Positions 7,631 to 15,868 of a stretch of DNA of 54,805 nucleotides are shown one piece after another. Origin of the DNA: Candidatus Melainabacteria bacterium. GTDB lineage: Bacteria; Cyanobacteriota; Vampirovibrionia; Obscuribacterales; Obscuribacteraceae. A model generated the notes under the pieces. It saw only the letters and a program-made list of their open reading frames with translations. It was not told the DNA's origin and did no database searches. Numbering within the stretch: the first letter of the stretch is position 1; every line of letters starts with the position of its first letter. Where the stretch lies: assembly GCA_003153555.1 (NCBI GenBank), contig PLZS01000034.1:56774-111578 (forward strand), in the 5' to 3' direction. Position numbers and translations under genes: made by a program.

Positions 7631-8815
7631 ATGAGATCAGACAAGATCAAATTAGCCCTTATCAGCTGTGGACTCGGCAACGTGCATCGAGGCTTTGAAG
7701 TCTCCACCGCCCGTTTGTACAAAACTCTCAAAGAAAGTAGCGCTTTCGATGTGCGGCTTTTCAGCGGCGGCAAACATGAGGGTGCTAAGTTTATCTGGAA
7801 CATCCCAAGAGACGAGGTGCAGCGCTCTCCCCTTAATGTATTTAGTCGATTCAATGATCGACGATTCTGGGAATTTTGCTACGGCGTTGAGCAAATCTCA
7901 TTTGCCCTTGCGCTCTTACCGGACCTATTCAGCTTCCAACCTGACGTGATTTGGACCAAAGAAGTCCCTTTCGGGTATTTCCTCGACGCCTACCGGAAAA
8001 TGTTCGGCTTCAAATACAAAATCATTTTTGCAAATGGTGGTGCATTTCGCCCACCAACTTATAAAGACTTCGATTTTATCCAGCACCTTCAATCTGAGTC
8101 ATATAAAGACGCTATCGATTACGGCTTGCCGTCAGAAAAGATGGCCACTCTAACTAACTTTCTATATTTTCAAAAATCGTCGCAGCCGAGAAAAGAATTG
8201 CGCTCCTCATTTGGTTACTCAGATGAAGATTGGGTGGTAATTTGTGTGGCCGCCTGGAACCGTTACCACAAGCGCATTGATTACTTAATCGAGGAAGTGG
8301 CTCAAATTCCCGATCCGCGAGTCAAGTTGATGCTGTGCGGTCATCCGGAACCAGACACAACTTACTTGCGCAAACTTGCCGATGAGAAACTACCCGGTCG
8401 CGTGCAGTGGCTGACTTTGTCAGAGGCAAAGGTGCACGAAGCCCTGCAAGCTTCTGATGCATTTGTTCTACCTAGCCTAAACGAAGGGCTCGGCAATGCC
8501 ATGGCCGAGGCAGCGCTAGCCGAAGTGCCGGTAGTGTGCCACAGTCATCCGGCCAGTAGGTTTGTATTGAATGACGAAAGGTGGATAAGCGATTTGTCCA
8601 AACCTGGTCTATTGGCGGCCAAGCTGATGGAATTACAAGCACATCCCCCCGACAAGGAATCGTTAGCGTCGCTTGCAAAGTCCGTCCACAACGTCTTTAG
8701 CGCAGAAGCTCTTTTGCCTCGCTTCTGTGAGATGGTGCAAACAGTTCAAGGCACACCACCGTCTGAGGGTGGGCCGCGCGCACTTGGAAAATATGATCTC
8801 AGAGCCGAAAACTGA
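7631..8815 (+). CDS. Glycosyltransferase family 4 (GT-B fold)
   Basis: A 394-residue predicted retaining glycosyltransferase that moves a sugar from a nucleotide donor to a cell-surface glycan or lipid acceptor. The N-terminal Rossmann domain begins LALISCGLGNVHRGFEV. The C-terminal donor-binding half shows VVICVAAWNRYHKRIDYLI (about 198-216), a VKLMLCGHP strand and the E-x7-E element in LPSLNEGLGNAMAEAALAEVPVV. No signal or membrane segment is obvious, so it is probably cytosolic or membrane-peripheral. The MFS exporter gene overlaps its end by 23 bases, suggesting translational coupling. Donor and acceptor cannot be told. Confidence 0.85.
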   Translation: MRSDKIKLALISCGLGNVHRGFEVSTARLYKTLKESSAFDVRLFSGGKHEGAKFIWNIPRDEVQRSPLNVFSRFNDRRFWEFCYGVEQISFALALLPDLFSFQPDVIWTKEVPFGYFLDAYRKMFGFKYKIIFANGGAFRPPTYKDFDFIQHLQSESYKDAIDYGLPSEKMATLTNFLYFQKSSQPRKELRSSFGYSDEDWVVICVAAWNRYHKRIDYLIEEVAQIPDPRVKLMLCGHPEPDTTYLRKLADEKLPGRVQWLTLSEAKVHEALQASDAFVLPSLNEGLGNAMAEAALAEVPVVCHSHPASRFVLNDERWISDLSKPGLLAAKLMELQAHPPDKESLASLAKSVHNVFSAEALLPRFCEMVQTVQGTPPSEGGPRALGKYDLRAEN

Positions 8816-10391
8816 CCTCGCCACGCACAACGTTCCAAAGCAACGAACTGCAGCGATAATTCTCGGGCTGCAGCTCATGCTTCTGCTTGCGGCAATTGAT
8901 CAAACAATCATCAGCACTGCAATGCCGAAAATCGTTAACAACCTGGGCGGCTTCGATCGTTACGCTTGGGCGACAACTGCCTATTTACTCACTTCTACAA
9001 TATCTATTCCGGTCTTTGGCCGACTATCTGATATTTATGGACGCAAACAACTTTTGCTCTCAGGAGTTTTGTTGTTTGTGTTTGCCTCCACGCTTTGCGG
9101 ATGCTCAGGACTAGTTGCACTGGGAGCTTTAGTTGATCCCATGAATCAATTTATTGTCTCCAGAGCGTTTCAAGGACTGGGAGCAGGTATCGTACTTGGT
9201 TTGTGTTTCTCTGTGGTTGGAGACTTATTTCCGGCGGCAGAAAGAGGCAAATATCAAGGTCACTTTGCCGCTGTATTCGCCTTAGCATCCGTTGTTGGAC
9301 CAACTCTTGGTGGATACATAAGCGATCACCATAGCTGGCGCTGGCTATTTTTCATGAACATTCCGATTGGGCTTGTGGCAATTTTTGTTTTCAATCAAGC
9401 GTTCCCATCCGACCGCAAAATCGCAGCCAGGGCAAAATTGGATTATCCAGGCGTGATGCTGTTCGTAGGGTCCTTCGTGCCACTCCTTTTGGGACTTAGT
9501 TGGACTGGCACTGCAGGCTGGACGAGCCTTCCAGTCGTGGGAGCGATGCTGACAGCACTAGCAATGTCGGTGCGCTTTGTCATGCGTGAATTGAAGACAG
9601 CAGACCCTTTCATGGACGTCAGATTATTTACCAATCCTGTTGTCTCGATCTCTTGCATGTCAGTTTTTGTCACCGGGATCGGCATGTTCGGTTCGGTAAT
9701 GTTGCTGCCCATTTTCTTTCAGAGTGTTGTCGGCATGACCGCTGCAAAGTCAGGCACATTACTGACTCCGCTCATTGTCGTGGTCGCTTTAGCGAGCATC
9801 ATCGGTGGTTACTGGATGTCGAAATCTAAGAAATACAAAGCGATCATATTCTCCGGACTGACTTGCATGACTGTAGGCACATTCTTTTTGGCGCGCATAG
9901 AGCCGCACTCATCGATCACATACATGCTGGCTAATATGCTGTTAGTGGGGGCTGGACTGGGGCTTCTTCTACCGATCTATACAGTCGTCATTCAAAACGC
10001 TGTCGCGGAAAAAGATATTGGTGCAGTAACCGGTTTCAGTCAATTCTTTCGTTCAGTTGGTGGCACAACTGGTGTGTCCGTGTTTGGCACGCTGATGCTA
10101 AGTCTGTACGAACAAGGATTAAAACAAAGTGCCCTGCTGAACGAGAACACTCCGGCTATGCAAGCCCTTCTTCACAATCCTCTTGAACCAATTAAGCTGC
10201 GTCGAAGTCTCGAGCTGCTAACTCTGTCAAGCTCGCAATTGGATGGTGTGATGACGGCAGTCAAAGAAACGCTGGTACATTCCATCGACACCATATTTTT
10301 CCTTTACGGACTTTTGCTTGCAGTAACTCTGATCGCTACTCTCTTCCTGGCAGAATTACCGCTTCGTGAGAAGCCGAATGCTGCTGCCTGA
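8793..10391 (+). CDS. MFS exporter of the DHA2 (14-TM) family
   Basis: Proton-coupled drug/metabolite exporter of about 532 residues in the EmrB/QacA group. The start chosen is the ATG at 8793, inside the 3' end of the glycosyltransferase; the reading frame upstream of it is only a shadow of that gene. Seen motifs: an early AAIDQTIISTAMP helix with the Asp typical of DHA2 helix 1, motif A as GRLSDIYGRKQLLL, motif C region as VVGPTLGGYIS, then SWRWLFFMNIPIG. Many hydrophobic segments are consistent with 14 helices. Coupling to a glycosyltransferase suggests export of a glycoconjugate or general efflux, but this is inference. Its last 56 bases overlap the end of the convergent receiver-HPt gene. 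Confidence 0.9.
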   Translation: MISEPKTDLATHNVPKQRTAAIILGLQLMLLLAAIDQTIISTAMPKIVNNLGGFDRYAWATTAYLLTSTISIPVFGRLSDIYGRKQLLLSGVLLFVFASTLCGCSGLVALGALVDPMNQFIVSRAFQGLGAGIVLGLCFSVVGDLFPAAERGKYQGHFAAVFALASVVGPTLGGYISDHHSWRWLFFMNIPIGLVAIFVFNQAFPSDRKIAARAKLDYPGVMLFVGSFVPLLLGLSWTGTAGWTSLPVVGAMLTALAMSVRFVMRELKTADPFMDVRLFTNPVVSISCMSVFVTGIGMFGSVMLLPIFFQSVVGMTAAKSGTLLTPLIVVVALASIIGGYWMSKSKKYKAIIFSGLTCMTVGTFFLARIEPHSSITYMLANMLLVGAGLGLLLPIYTVVIQNAVAEKDIGAVTGFSQFFRSVGGTTGVSVFGTLMLSLYEQGLKQSALLNENTPAMQALLHNPLEPIKLRRSLELLTLSSSQLDGVMTAVKETLVHSIDTIFFLYGLLLAVTLIATLFLAELPLREKPNAAA

Positions 10392-11148
10392 GAAAGTATT
10401 TTACTCTGGCAAAGGCGCTGGTCAGCGCGGCAAAAGTATCTTTGGCGTCGTGCCAATCTCTCAATCCGGCAGCTCTCTCTAGATATAAGCCCAATTTAGC
10501 CAAACCCTTTGCTCCCACAGAAGCGCTGGACCCCTTCAGTTCATGGGCCATGTGAGCTAGTTGGGCGTCCTTGTGATCGAGAATTGCTTGGTTAATTTCA
10601 ACCAGCAACTTCTCGGTAGTTTCAACAAAAGTTGCTAACACATCCTGCAAGTCGTCTGCATAGAAGTCCTTGAGTTCCTCCAGATCAATTGGGTCTTCTT
10701 CAAGTGCCAAGGTGGTCTCTGGTTGCGCATATTTCCTTGCCAATTCTTGATTTTTCAAGACAAAATCTTTCTGCAACCAATGGTTCAATTTGATTTTCAG
10801 CATTTGTCGATCAATCGGTTTCGAGATGTAATCATCCATGCCAACAGCTATGCAGCGCTCTTTATCGCCCACCATGGCTAGAGCCGTCACTGCCACAATA
10901 GGAGTGTACGTGCCCCGCAGCGATTCTAATTTTCTAATCGCCTTTGTGGCCTCAAAGCCATCCATCTCGGGCATCTGGCAATCCATGAGAATCATCGCGT
11001 AGAGCTCTTTCTGAACAGACTGAATAGCTTTCTGTCCGCTATCTACGACATCTACCGTCAGACCTAATTGTTGCAGCAGCATAGTCGCCAACTTCTGGTT
11101 GACGACATTGTCTTCGACGAGCAAGACTCTCTTGTTTTCATCAGTCAT
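10336..11148 (-). CDS. Receiver-HPt phosphotransfer protein
   Basis: A 270-residue cytosolic signalling protein with two domains. The N-terminal response-regulator receiver has acidic residues E12/D13, phosphoacceptor D56 in LMDCQMPEMDG, Thr at about 88 and K110 in YISKPID. The C-terminal histidine phosphotransfer (HPt) domain has H202 in AHELKGSSASVGA. There is no output domain, so it is a relay element. A hemerythrin, a lone receiver and a hybrid-less histidine kinase lie upstream on the same strand, suggesting a shared pathway. The 3' end overlaps the convergent MFS gene by 56 bases, which would allow antisense pairing of the two transcripts. Confidence 0.9.
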   Translation of the reverse strand: MTDENKRVLLVEDNVVNQKLATMLLQQLGLTVDVVDSGQKAIQSVQKELYAMILMDCQMPEMDGFEATKAIRKLESLRGTYTPIVAVTALAMVGDKERCIAVGMDDYISKPIDRQMLKIKLNHWLQKDFVLKNQELARKYAQPETTLALEEDPIDLEELKDFYADDLQDVLATFVETTEKLLVEINQAILDHKDAQLAHMAHELKGSSASVGAKGLAKLGLYLERAAGLRDWHDAKDTFAALTSAFARVKYFLRQQHSASHEAVILPGRE

Positions 11149-11361
11149 TCAACAATCAACCTTTCTAGCTGTCATATTTCGAGCAGTCATATAATGATCT
11201 AACACATTTTGGCCTTGTAACCGAATTCTCTCGAAAAATCAATGCGCCTCTGCATTGGCAGAGCCAGCCGACGAGTCGTGTCACTCCTTTGACTTTTGCC
11301 AATCAGGCATCGCCTCTCCTTTCGATGGAAGGGTACACAGTATAGCTTTTAACATTGGCGG

Positions 11362-11904
11362 CTAAGCGCAGCGAGTGTGCCGCACCAAGATCGGACGCCG
11401 ATAGCGACTGTCTTTCGCATCACGTTGACGGGAAAAATTCCTTGACAATTTTTCCTTAAGTTCAAGGCGATAACTTTCCATTTTGTTAGCGACATTACTG
11501 AGCTGAGAACGACAATCCAATGCCCACTTATCGACCTGGTTGAAGAGACTTTCATCTTTTTTGACGTGTTGATCGAATCGCTCTGCCAACAAAGTCAAGG
11601 TAGCTTCAAGTGATTCCGAGCTGGCATAAAAGCTTTCCAACTCGAGCATCAGCGCCAACATGAAATAAAAGTCTTTACCAGATTCGGCCAGTTGCTTCGC
11701 GTCTACAAAGCCATACAGACTTGGATAAAATACCTGTTGCTCGAGAACAGAATGGATGCGCAAGTCTAAAAACAGGTCAGCGAGGACGCGATCTTGCTCA
11801 GCCTTGTCCGCATTTTCCAAACGCGACAATAACTCTTTGATGTGTCCTTGATCGGCACGCAACATGCCAATGGCATGATCACTACCAGGAGCAATGTTCC
11901 TCAT
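11362..11904 (-). CDS. Hemerythrin HHE-domain protein
   Basis: A 180-residue predicted four-helix bundle that could bind a di-iron centre and O2 or act as a redox/NO sensor. Seen ligand-like residues: H21 in DQGHIKELL, the H51-x3-E55 pair in RIHSVLEQQVFYPSL and H113-x3-D117 in QHVKKDESLF. The middle histidine pair of classical hemerythrins is not obvious. A basic C-terminal tail (KLSRNFSRQRDAKDSRYRR) is an addition that might touch nucleic acid or membrane. The ATG at 11904 is supported by GAGGA 8 bases upstream. It sits inside the histidine-kinase/receiver cluster, all on the same strand, so an oxygen- or redox-linked role in that relay is plausible (inference). Confidence 0.75.
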   Translation of the reverse strand: MRNIAPGSDHAIGMLRADQGHIKELLSRLENADKAEQDRVLADLFLDLRIHSVLEQQVFYPSLYGFVDAKQLAESGKDFYFMLALMLELESFYASSESLEATLTLLAERFDQHVKKDESLFNQVDKWALDCRSQLSNVANKMESYRLELKEKLSRNFSRQRDAKDSRYRRPILVRHTRCA

Positions 11905-12022
11905 AGTTCTAATCCTCGGAGCCTTCTTAATATGTGTTCATTATTGTTGTCGATAACCAGTCGGAAAAGTTCCCGCTTTGGCTATATTGACACCCAAGCA
12001 AAACAGGCAACATATGAGGCTT

Positions 12023-12409
12023 TTAACTGGCTGCCGGTAACCAGCGGTCCAACAGTTCACGTAACTGTCCGAGCATCACCGGCTTAAATATAAAATCGTC
12101 CATTCCAGCATCAAGACAGCGTTGTTTGTCTGGGTTTGCCGTCATGGCAATGATCGGAACACGATGGTTATTCCTTTTGGTCTCAAGTTGGCGAATCGCA
12201 CTAGTGGCCTCGATGCCGTCCATTCTTGGCATTTGTATGTCCATCAAAATCAATGAGTAGTCCACCACTGAAGCCTTCTCAACAGCTTCGCTGCCGTCGG
12301 CGACGGCATGCCCCTCGAAACCGAGTTTAGCCAGCTGCTTCGTGGCTAATAACCGCAACGTCTCATCGTCTTCAACGACAAGAATCATCTTTGCTTTAGT
12401 GCTGCTCAT
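12023..12409 (-). CDS. Single-domain response regulator (CheY-like)
   Basis: A 128-residue stand-alone receiver. The phosphoacceptor is D57 in LMDIQMPRMDG, with the acidic pair at 14-15 (VVEDDETLRL), a Thr in MTANPD and the Lys in FKPVMLG. There is no DNA-binding output. The start at 12409 makes it overlap the end of the upstream histidine kinase by 14 bases, pointing to translational coupling; a longer start at 12445 would overlap by 50 bases and adds residues not typical of receivers. It most likely takes phosphate from that kinase and hands it on, perhaps to the downstream HPt protein. Confidence 0.9.
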   Translation of the reverse strand: MSSTKAKMILVVEDDETLRLLATKQLAKLGFEGHAVADGSEAVEKASVVDYSLILMDIQMPRMDGIEATSAIRQLETKRNNHRVPIIAMTANPDKQRCLDAGMDDFIFKPVMLGQLRELLDRWLPAAS

Positions 12410-14051
12410 GATCCAATTTTTCGACAACCTCAAGGGGAACTTCAAACCAAAAATCAGAGCCCTGACCGGCTACTGAGGATACACCAATATCTCCTGACAT
12501 AAGTTTGACTAGCCTTCTGCAGATCGACAAACCCAGGCCAACGCCACCATACTTTCTGGTGTTAGAACCATCTGCCTGAACAAATGGTTGAAATAAAGTG
12601 TCCTGAAGCGCATGTGGCACGCCTATGCCTGTGTCGCTTATGGTGAAGCGCACTATCATGCCACCGACGAAATAACGCGCCACGCGTGCGTGTATTTTGA
12701 TCTGTCCCTTCTCTGTGAACTTGAGAGCGTTAGATGTGAAATTGGTAAGAACTTGCTTTATTCTCAATTTGTCGCCAACTAAATCGTTCGGAATCTCTTC
12801 ATCGATGCTGGATTCAACAGCGATGTTTTTGTGGGCTGCTGGTTGTGAGAGACTTTGCACACAGTTCTCTAACAGATCACGTATATTGAGAGGAATTTTT
12901 TCAATGTGCAGTTTCCCTGCTTCCAATCTTGAAAAATCCAAGAGCTCATTTACTACCTTAAGCAAATTCTGAGCGGATTCGTAAATATAAGTAGCCAGTT
13001 CCTGTTGCTCGGGCTCGAGTCCCATTTCTAACAACAGCTCAGTCATGCCCAACACACCGCTCATGGGCGTGCGTAATTCATGGCTGATATTAGAGACGAA
13101 TTGAGACTTCAGCTCCGAGGCCGCTAGAGCCTCATCCCGAGCCACTAACAAAGCTTCTTCAACTTGTTTGCGTGGAGTTATGTCTCTCAGTACTGCCGCT
13201 CCACCCCGCAATTTACCCTCTTTATCACGCAGTGGCTGAGCGCTGGCGCTCACGGTGATTCCTTCACTATGATAAGGAGTGCGCACGAAAAGTTCCAAAT
13301 CGCGCACCTCTTCACCTTTAATCGCACGCGCTAAGGGCAACTGATCCTGGGCGTAGCGCGTCACTTTGTCGGGCATAAATAACCCATATTTGCCGCGAGC
13401 GTTATCCAGTCCGTGCAACTTTATCGCTGCTGGATTGAAGAGCAGCAGCCCGCCCGCTTCATCAACAGCAATGACTGGATCGCCGATGTTATTCAAAATC
13501 AATTCGAGCAGCTCACCCTTTTCGCGCAGCTGCTCTTCTTTTTGCTGCTCGACCGTGATATCAAATGCAATACCACCGAGAAGGCATCGCCCAAGCGAAT
13601 CTATAATTGGAAATTGATGCACCATCCAATGCCTATCAACGCCTTGAGCATTCGGCAAAACCTCTTTGGCTGACGAAGTCACTTGCGATTTAAAAATTTC
13701 AACTTCTTGAGCGCGAGTTTTTTTAGCGACTTCAGCAGGAAGCCAAGCAGAATCAGTCTTGCCGATAAAACTGGTGCGATCGATTCCGAAATGTTTTTCG
13801 AAGGCGGAGTTGATGAAGACGTAACGTCCTTGCTCGTCTTTGACAAAACAAGGCGTAGAACAATCGCTAATGAACGTTTTGAACAGTCCAAAATCTCGTG
13901 ACAGTTCAACAACACCGTGATCGTCGTTTGCTTCGCTCTTAATGGAGATCGCCTCGATTTTTTTGACTCGTTCCGTACCTGTGATGGAGTTCACCAGCCT
14001 GCCAGGCTTTGTCTTTTCGGGATGTTTAAGTTCTTCCACGAAATCACCCAA
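12396..14051 (-). CDS. PAS-PAS sensor histidine kinase
   Basis: A 551-residue soluble kinase without membrane segments. Two PAS domains are seen: about 54-168 (STPCFVKDEQGRYVFIN...) and about 178-295 (LILNNIGDPVIAVDEAG...). A HisKA dimerisation domain has the phosphorylated H324 in SNISHELRTPMSGVLG. The ATPase domain has an N-box (QVLTNFTSNALKFT), G1 DTGIGV and G2 GGVGLGLSICRR. No receiver is fused; the following gene supplies it, overlapping by 14 bases. The TTG at 14051 has no clear ribosome-binding site. A GTG at 14039 with GGGTG just upstream is an alternative. The signal is unknown, but a hemerythrin encoded downstream hints at redox or oxygen. Confidence 0.92.
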   Translation of the reverse strand: MGDFVEELKHPEKTKPGRLVNSITGTERVKKIEAISIKSEANDDHGVVELSRDFGLFKTFISDCSTPCFVKDEQGRYVFINSAFEKHFGIDRTSFIGKTDSAWLPAEVAKKTRAQEVEIFKSQVTSSAKEVLPNAQGVDRHWMVHQFPIIDSLGRCLLGGIAFDITVEQQKEEQLREKGELLELILNNIGDPVIAVDEAGGLLLFNPAAIKLHGLDNARGKYGLFMPDKVTRYAQDQLPLARAIKGEEVRDLELFVRTPYHSEGITVSASAQPLRDKEGKLRGGAAVLRDITPRKQVEEALLVARDEALAASELKSQFVSNISHELRTPMSGVLGMTELLLEMGLEPEQQELATYIYESAQNLLKVVNELLDFSRLEAGKLHIEKIPLNIRDLLENCVQSLSQPAAHKNIAVESSIDEEIPNDLVGDKLRIKQVLTNFTSNALKFTEKGQIKIHARVARYFVGGMIVRFTISDTGIGVPHALQDTLFQPFVQADGSNTRKYGGVGLGLSICRRLVKLMSGDIGVSSVAGQGSDFWFEVPLEVVEKLDHEQH

Positions 14052-14255
14052 TCAACTGTCGACTAACTAAAAAGTGAAAAATCATGAAATGTTCGTCGAC
14101 TATCAGTGACTATCCTAGATCCTATCAGACTCGATTGGAAGTGGATAAAAGGCGTCGATAATTAAAACTGAGCAGGTCCCAATCCAACCATCAACGACCT
14201 CCGTTCGCTGTTTCTTCGCTTCGCTTAGAGAGGCAGCGCTTCAGTGCGCTGAAGA

Positions 14256-15377
14256 TCAACCCGCGATTACTGGGCGCTGGCTGTGGACGCCGCTGCGATG
14301 CTCGCTGGCAAATCGTTTTTGCACAAAAGGTTTGACCGATTCATTCGTAACTTCTCCGGTCAGCACACAGTGATCGGGGAGATTGACAAAAGAACCGATT
14401 ACAGAATCTGTAATGCGGGCTTTGGAACCAACAGTTGATCCGGACCAAATGATTGAATCCTCGATAACGGCACCAGCTGCAACATGGCAGTTATCGCCGA
14501 TAATCACATGCCCTTTCAACACAGCATCTGCGTCGACACGACTGTTCTTGCCGAGCATGACGAGCCCTCTCACGTCGCAATCCGACGCGATCAAGGCACC
14601 TTGATCTAACCAACCGTATTGGTTTACTTCTCCTGGAAGCTCCATATCGATTAAGCCTCTCAGTGCGTCGAAACTAGAGATTTTATAGTTCTCGATCGTG
14701 CCGATATCCGACCAGTATCCAAACACTTGCACTCCAAGAACAGGCAAACCTTTTTGCACCAAGGCAGGAAATAGTTGTCGGCCGAAACCGTAGTCTCCCT
14801 CAGCTGGAATGTGATTAAACACTTCAGGCTCGAGAACATATATTCCTGTTGAGGCGAGATCCGAAATAGCTTCCTCTGGCGAAGGCTTTTCTTGGAAGCC
14901 TTTGATAAAAGAGTCCGAGTCAACAACTGCCACACCGAAATGTCGAACGTCAGCAACCTTTTGCAGCGCGATTGTCGCTATCGCCCCTTTTGTTTTGTGT
15001 TGGTGGACCACATACGATATATCGGCATCTGTAATTAGGTCGCCCATGATCACGAGGAATGTGCCATCTTCTAAAAATTCACGACACGAGCGCACTCCAC
15101 CTGCGTCTCCTGAGAGCTTCGTTTCGTGCTTGTAAGTGAGACTGAGCTGGCGATTCTTACCGTCACCGAAATACGCAGGCACTTGTTCTGGCAGATGATG
15201 AAGGTTCGATATTACCGTGGCGATGTTATGTCGCTTCAGGAGAGAAAGAATATGTTCCATAACAGGTCGATTAGCGATAGGCACCAAAGGCTTGGGAATC
15301 AATCTTGTCAACGGGTCAAGTCTGGAACCAACGCCTGCCGCTAGGACCATCGCCTTCATGCCACTGGAACTTTTCAT
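14256..15377 (-). CDS. NDP-sugar pyrophosphorylase (mannose-1-phosphate guanylyltransferase-like)
   Basis: A 373-residue nucleotidyltransferase that would make an activated sugar from a sugar-1-phosphate and an NTP. The N-terminal catalytic domain starts MVLAAGVGSRLDPLTRLIPKP (signature G-x-G-x-R-L and downstream K-P, residues 16-30), has the metal-binding MGDLI segment, and FQEKP (about 161-165). The C-terminal part (about 255-345) is a left-handed beta-helix with hexapeptide-like turns (VIIGDNCHVAAGAVIEDS). This layout matches GDP-mannose and glucose-1-phosphate pyrophosphorylase-like proteins; the exact sugar and base cannot be read. The ATG at 15377 has GAGGA 7 bases upstream. The last 30 residues are Arg/Ser/His-rich and lineage-specific. 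Confidence 0.85.
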   Translation of the reverse strand: MKSSSGMKAMVLAAGVGSRLDPLTRLIPKPLVPIANRPVMEHILSLLKRHNIATVISNLHHLPEQVPAYFGDGKNRQLSLTYKHETKLSGDAGGVRSCREFLEDGTFLVIMGDLITDADISYVVHQHKTKGAIATIALQKVADVRHFGVAVVDSDSFIKGFQEKPSPEEAISDLASTGIYVLEPEVFNHIPAEGDYGFGRQLFPALVQKGLPVLGVQVFGYWSDIGTIENYKISSFDALRGLIDMELPGEVNQYGWLDQGALIASDCDVRGLVMLGKNSRVDADAVLKGHVIIGDNCHVAAGAVIEDSIIWSGSTVGSKARITDSVIGSFVNLPDHCVLTGEVTNESVKPFVQKRFASEHRSGVHSQRPVIAG

Positions 15378-15464
15378 TCTCTAATCCTCACAACAATTCA
15401 ACCCACCATGACATCCCCAGCTAACGACTGGAGAAAAATTTTCTAAAAAAGGAAAGACTTACGC

Positions 15465-15611
15465 TCAATTTGAAGCGGTTTCAGAATTGTTGTTCGTAAA
15501 GCGTCCCGCTTTGCGGAACCCATCAACAGCAATTTTCAACTCCCTGATGGCGATGATTAACGTCGTAACGAGCGTCACAAAAGATATCACCTTTCGAATA
15601 GTTCCAACCAT
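15465..15611 (-). CDS. Putative 48-residue membrane peptide
   Basis: A short reading frame starting MVGTIRKVISF with one hydrophobic segment (about residues 8-23, VISFVTLVTTLIIAI) followed by a basic, then polar, tail. The ATG at 15611 has GGAG 9 bases upstream. An ATG at 15626 in the same frame lacks a ribosome-binding site. It lies just upstream of the nucleotidyltransferase on the same strand (88 bases). No family is recognised. Support rests on the ribosome-binding site and the clean single-helix pattern. Confidence 0.4.
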   Translation of the reverse strand: MVGTIRKVISFVTLVTTLIIAIRELKIAVDGFRKAGRFTNNNSETASN

Positions 15612-15868
15612 TTCTTCAGTCTCCATTAACTAAGAGTGAACTTTCATAGCATGACGGTTCCGCAGGCGGGTAGTTCCCAATCCAATCGAAGCAAAGAGTG
15701 GATTAAGTCCAATTGTTTCGCCAGATCGGGCGCAAGGGTGGGAACTATCGAGCCTTCTTGTTAGTCGAAAATACATAGAGTAAGGATTGCGACGTGATTA
15801 CGTCCAAGTGCACTAGCAGCATTTATACTGTAGGACTCACCCGGAAACGCGGTGCCTGAGGATTTTCT

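Noticed and set aside
8673..8792. Longer N-terminus for the MFS exporter
   Set aside because: This part is the alternative frame of the glycosyltransferase 3' end; DHA2 proteins start shortly before the first helix.
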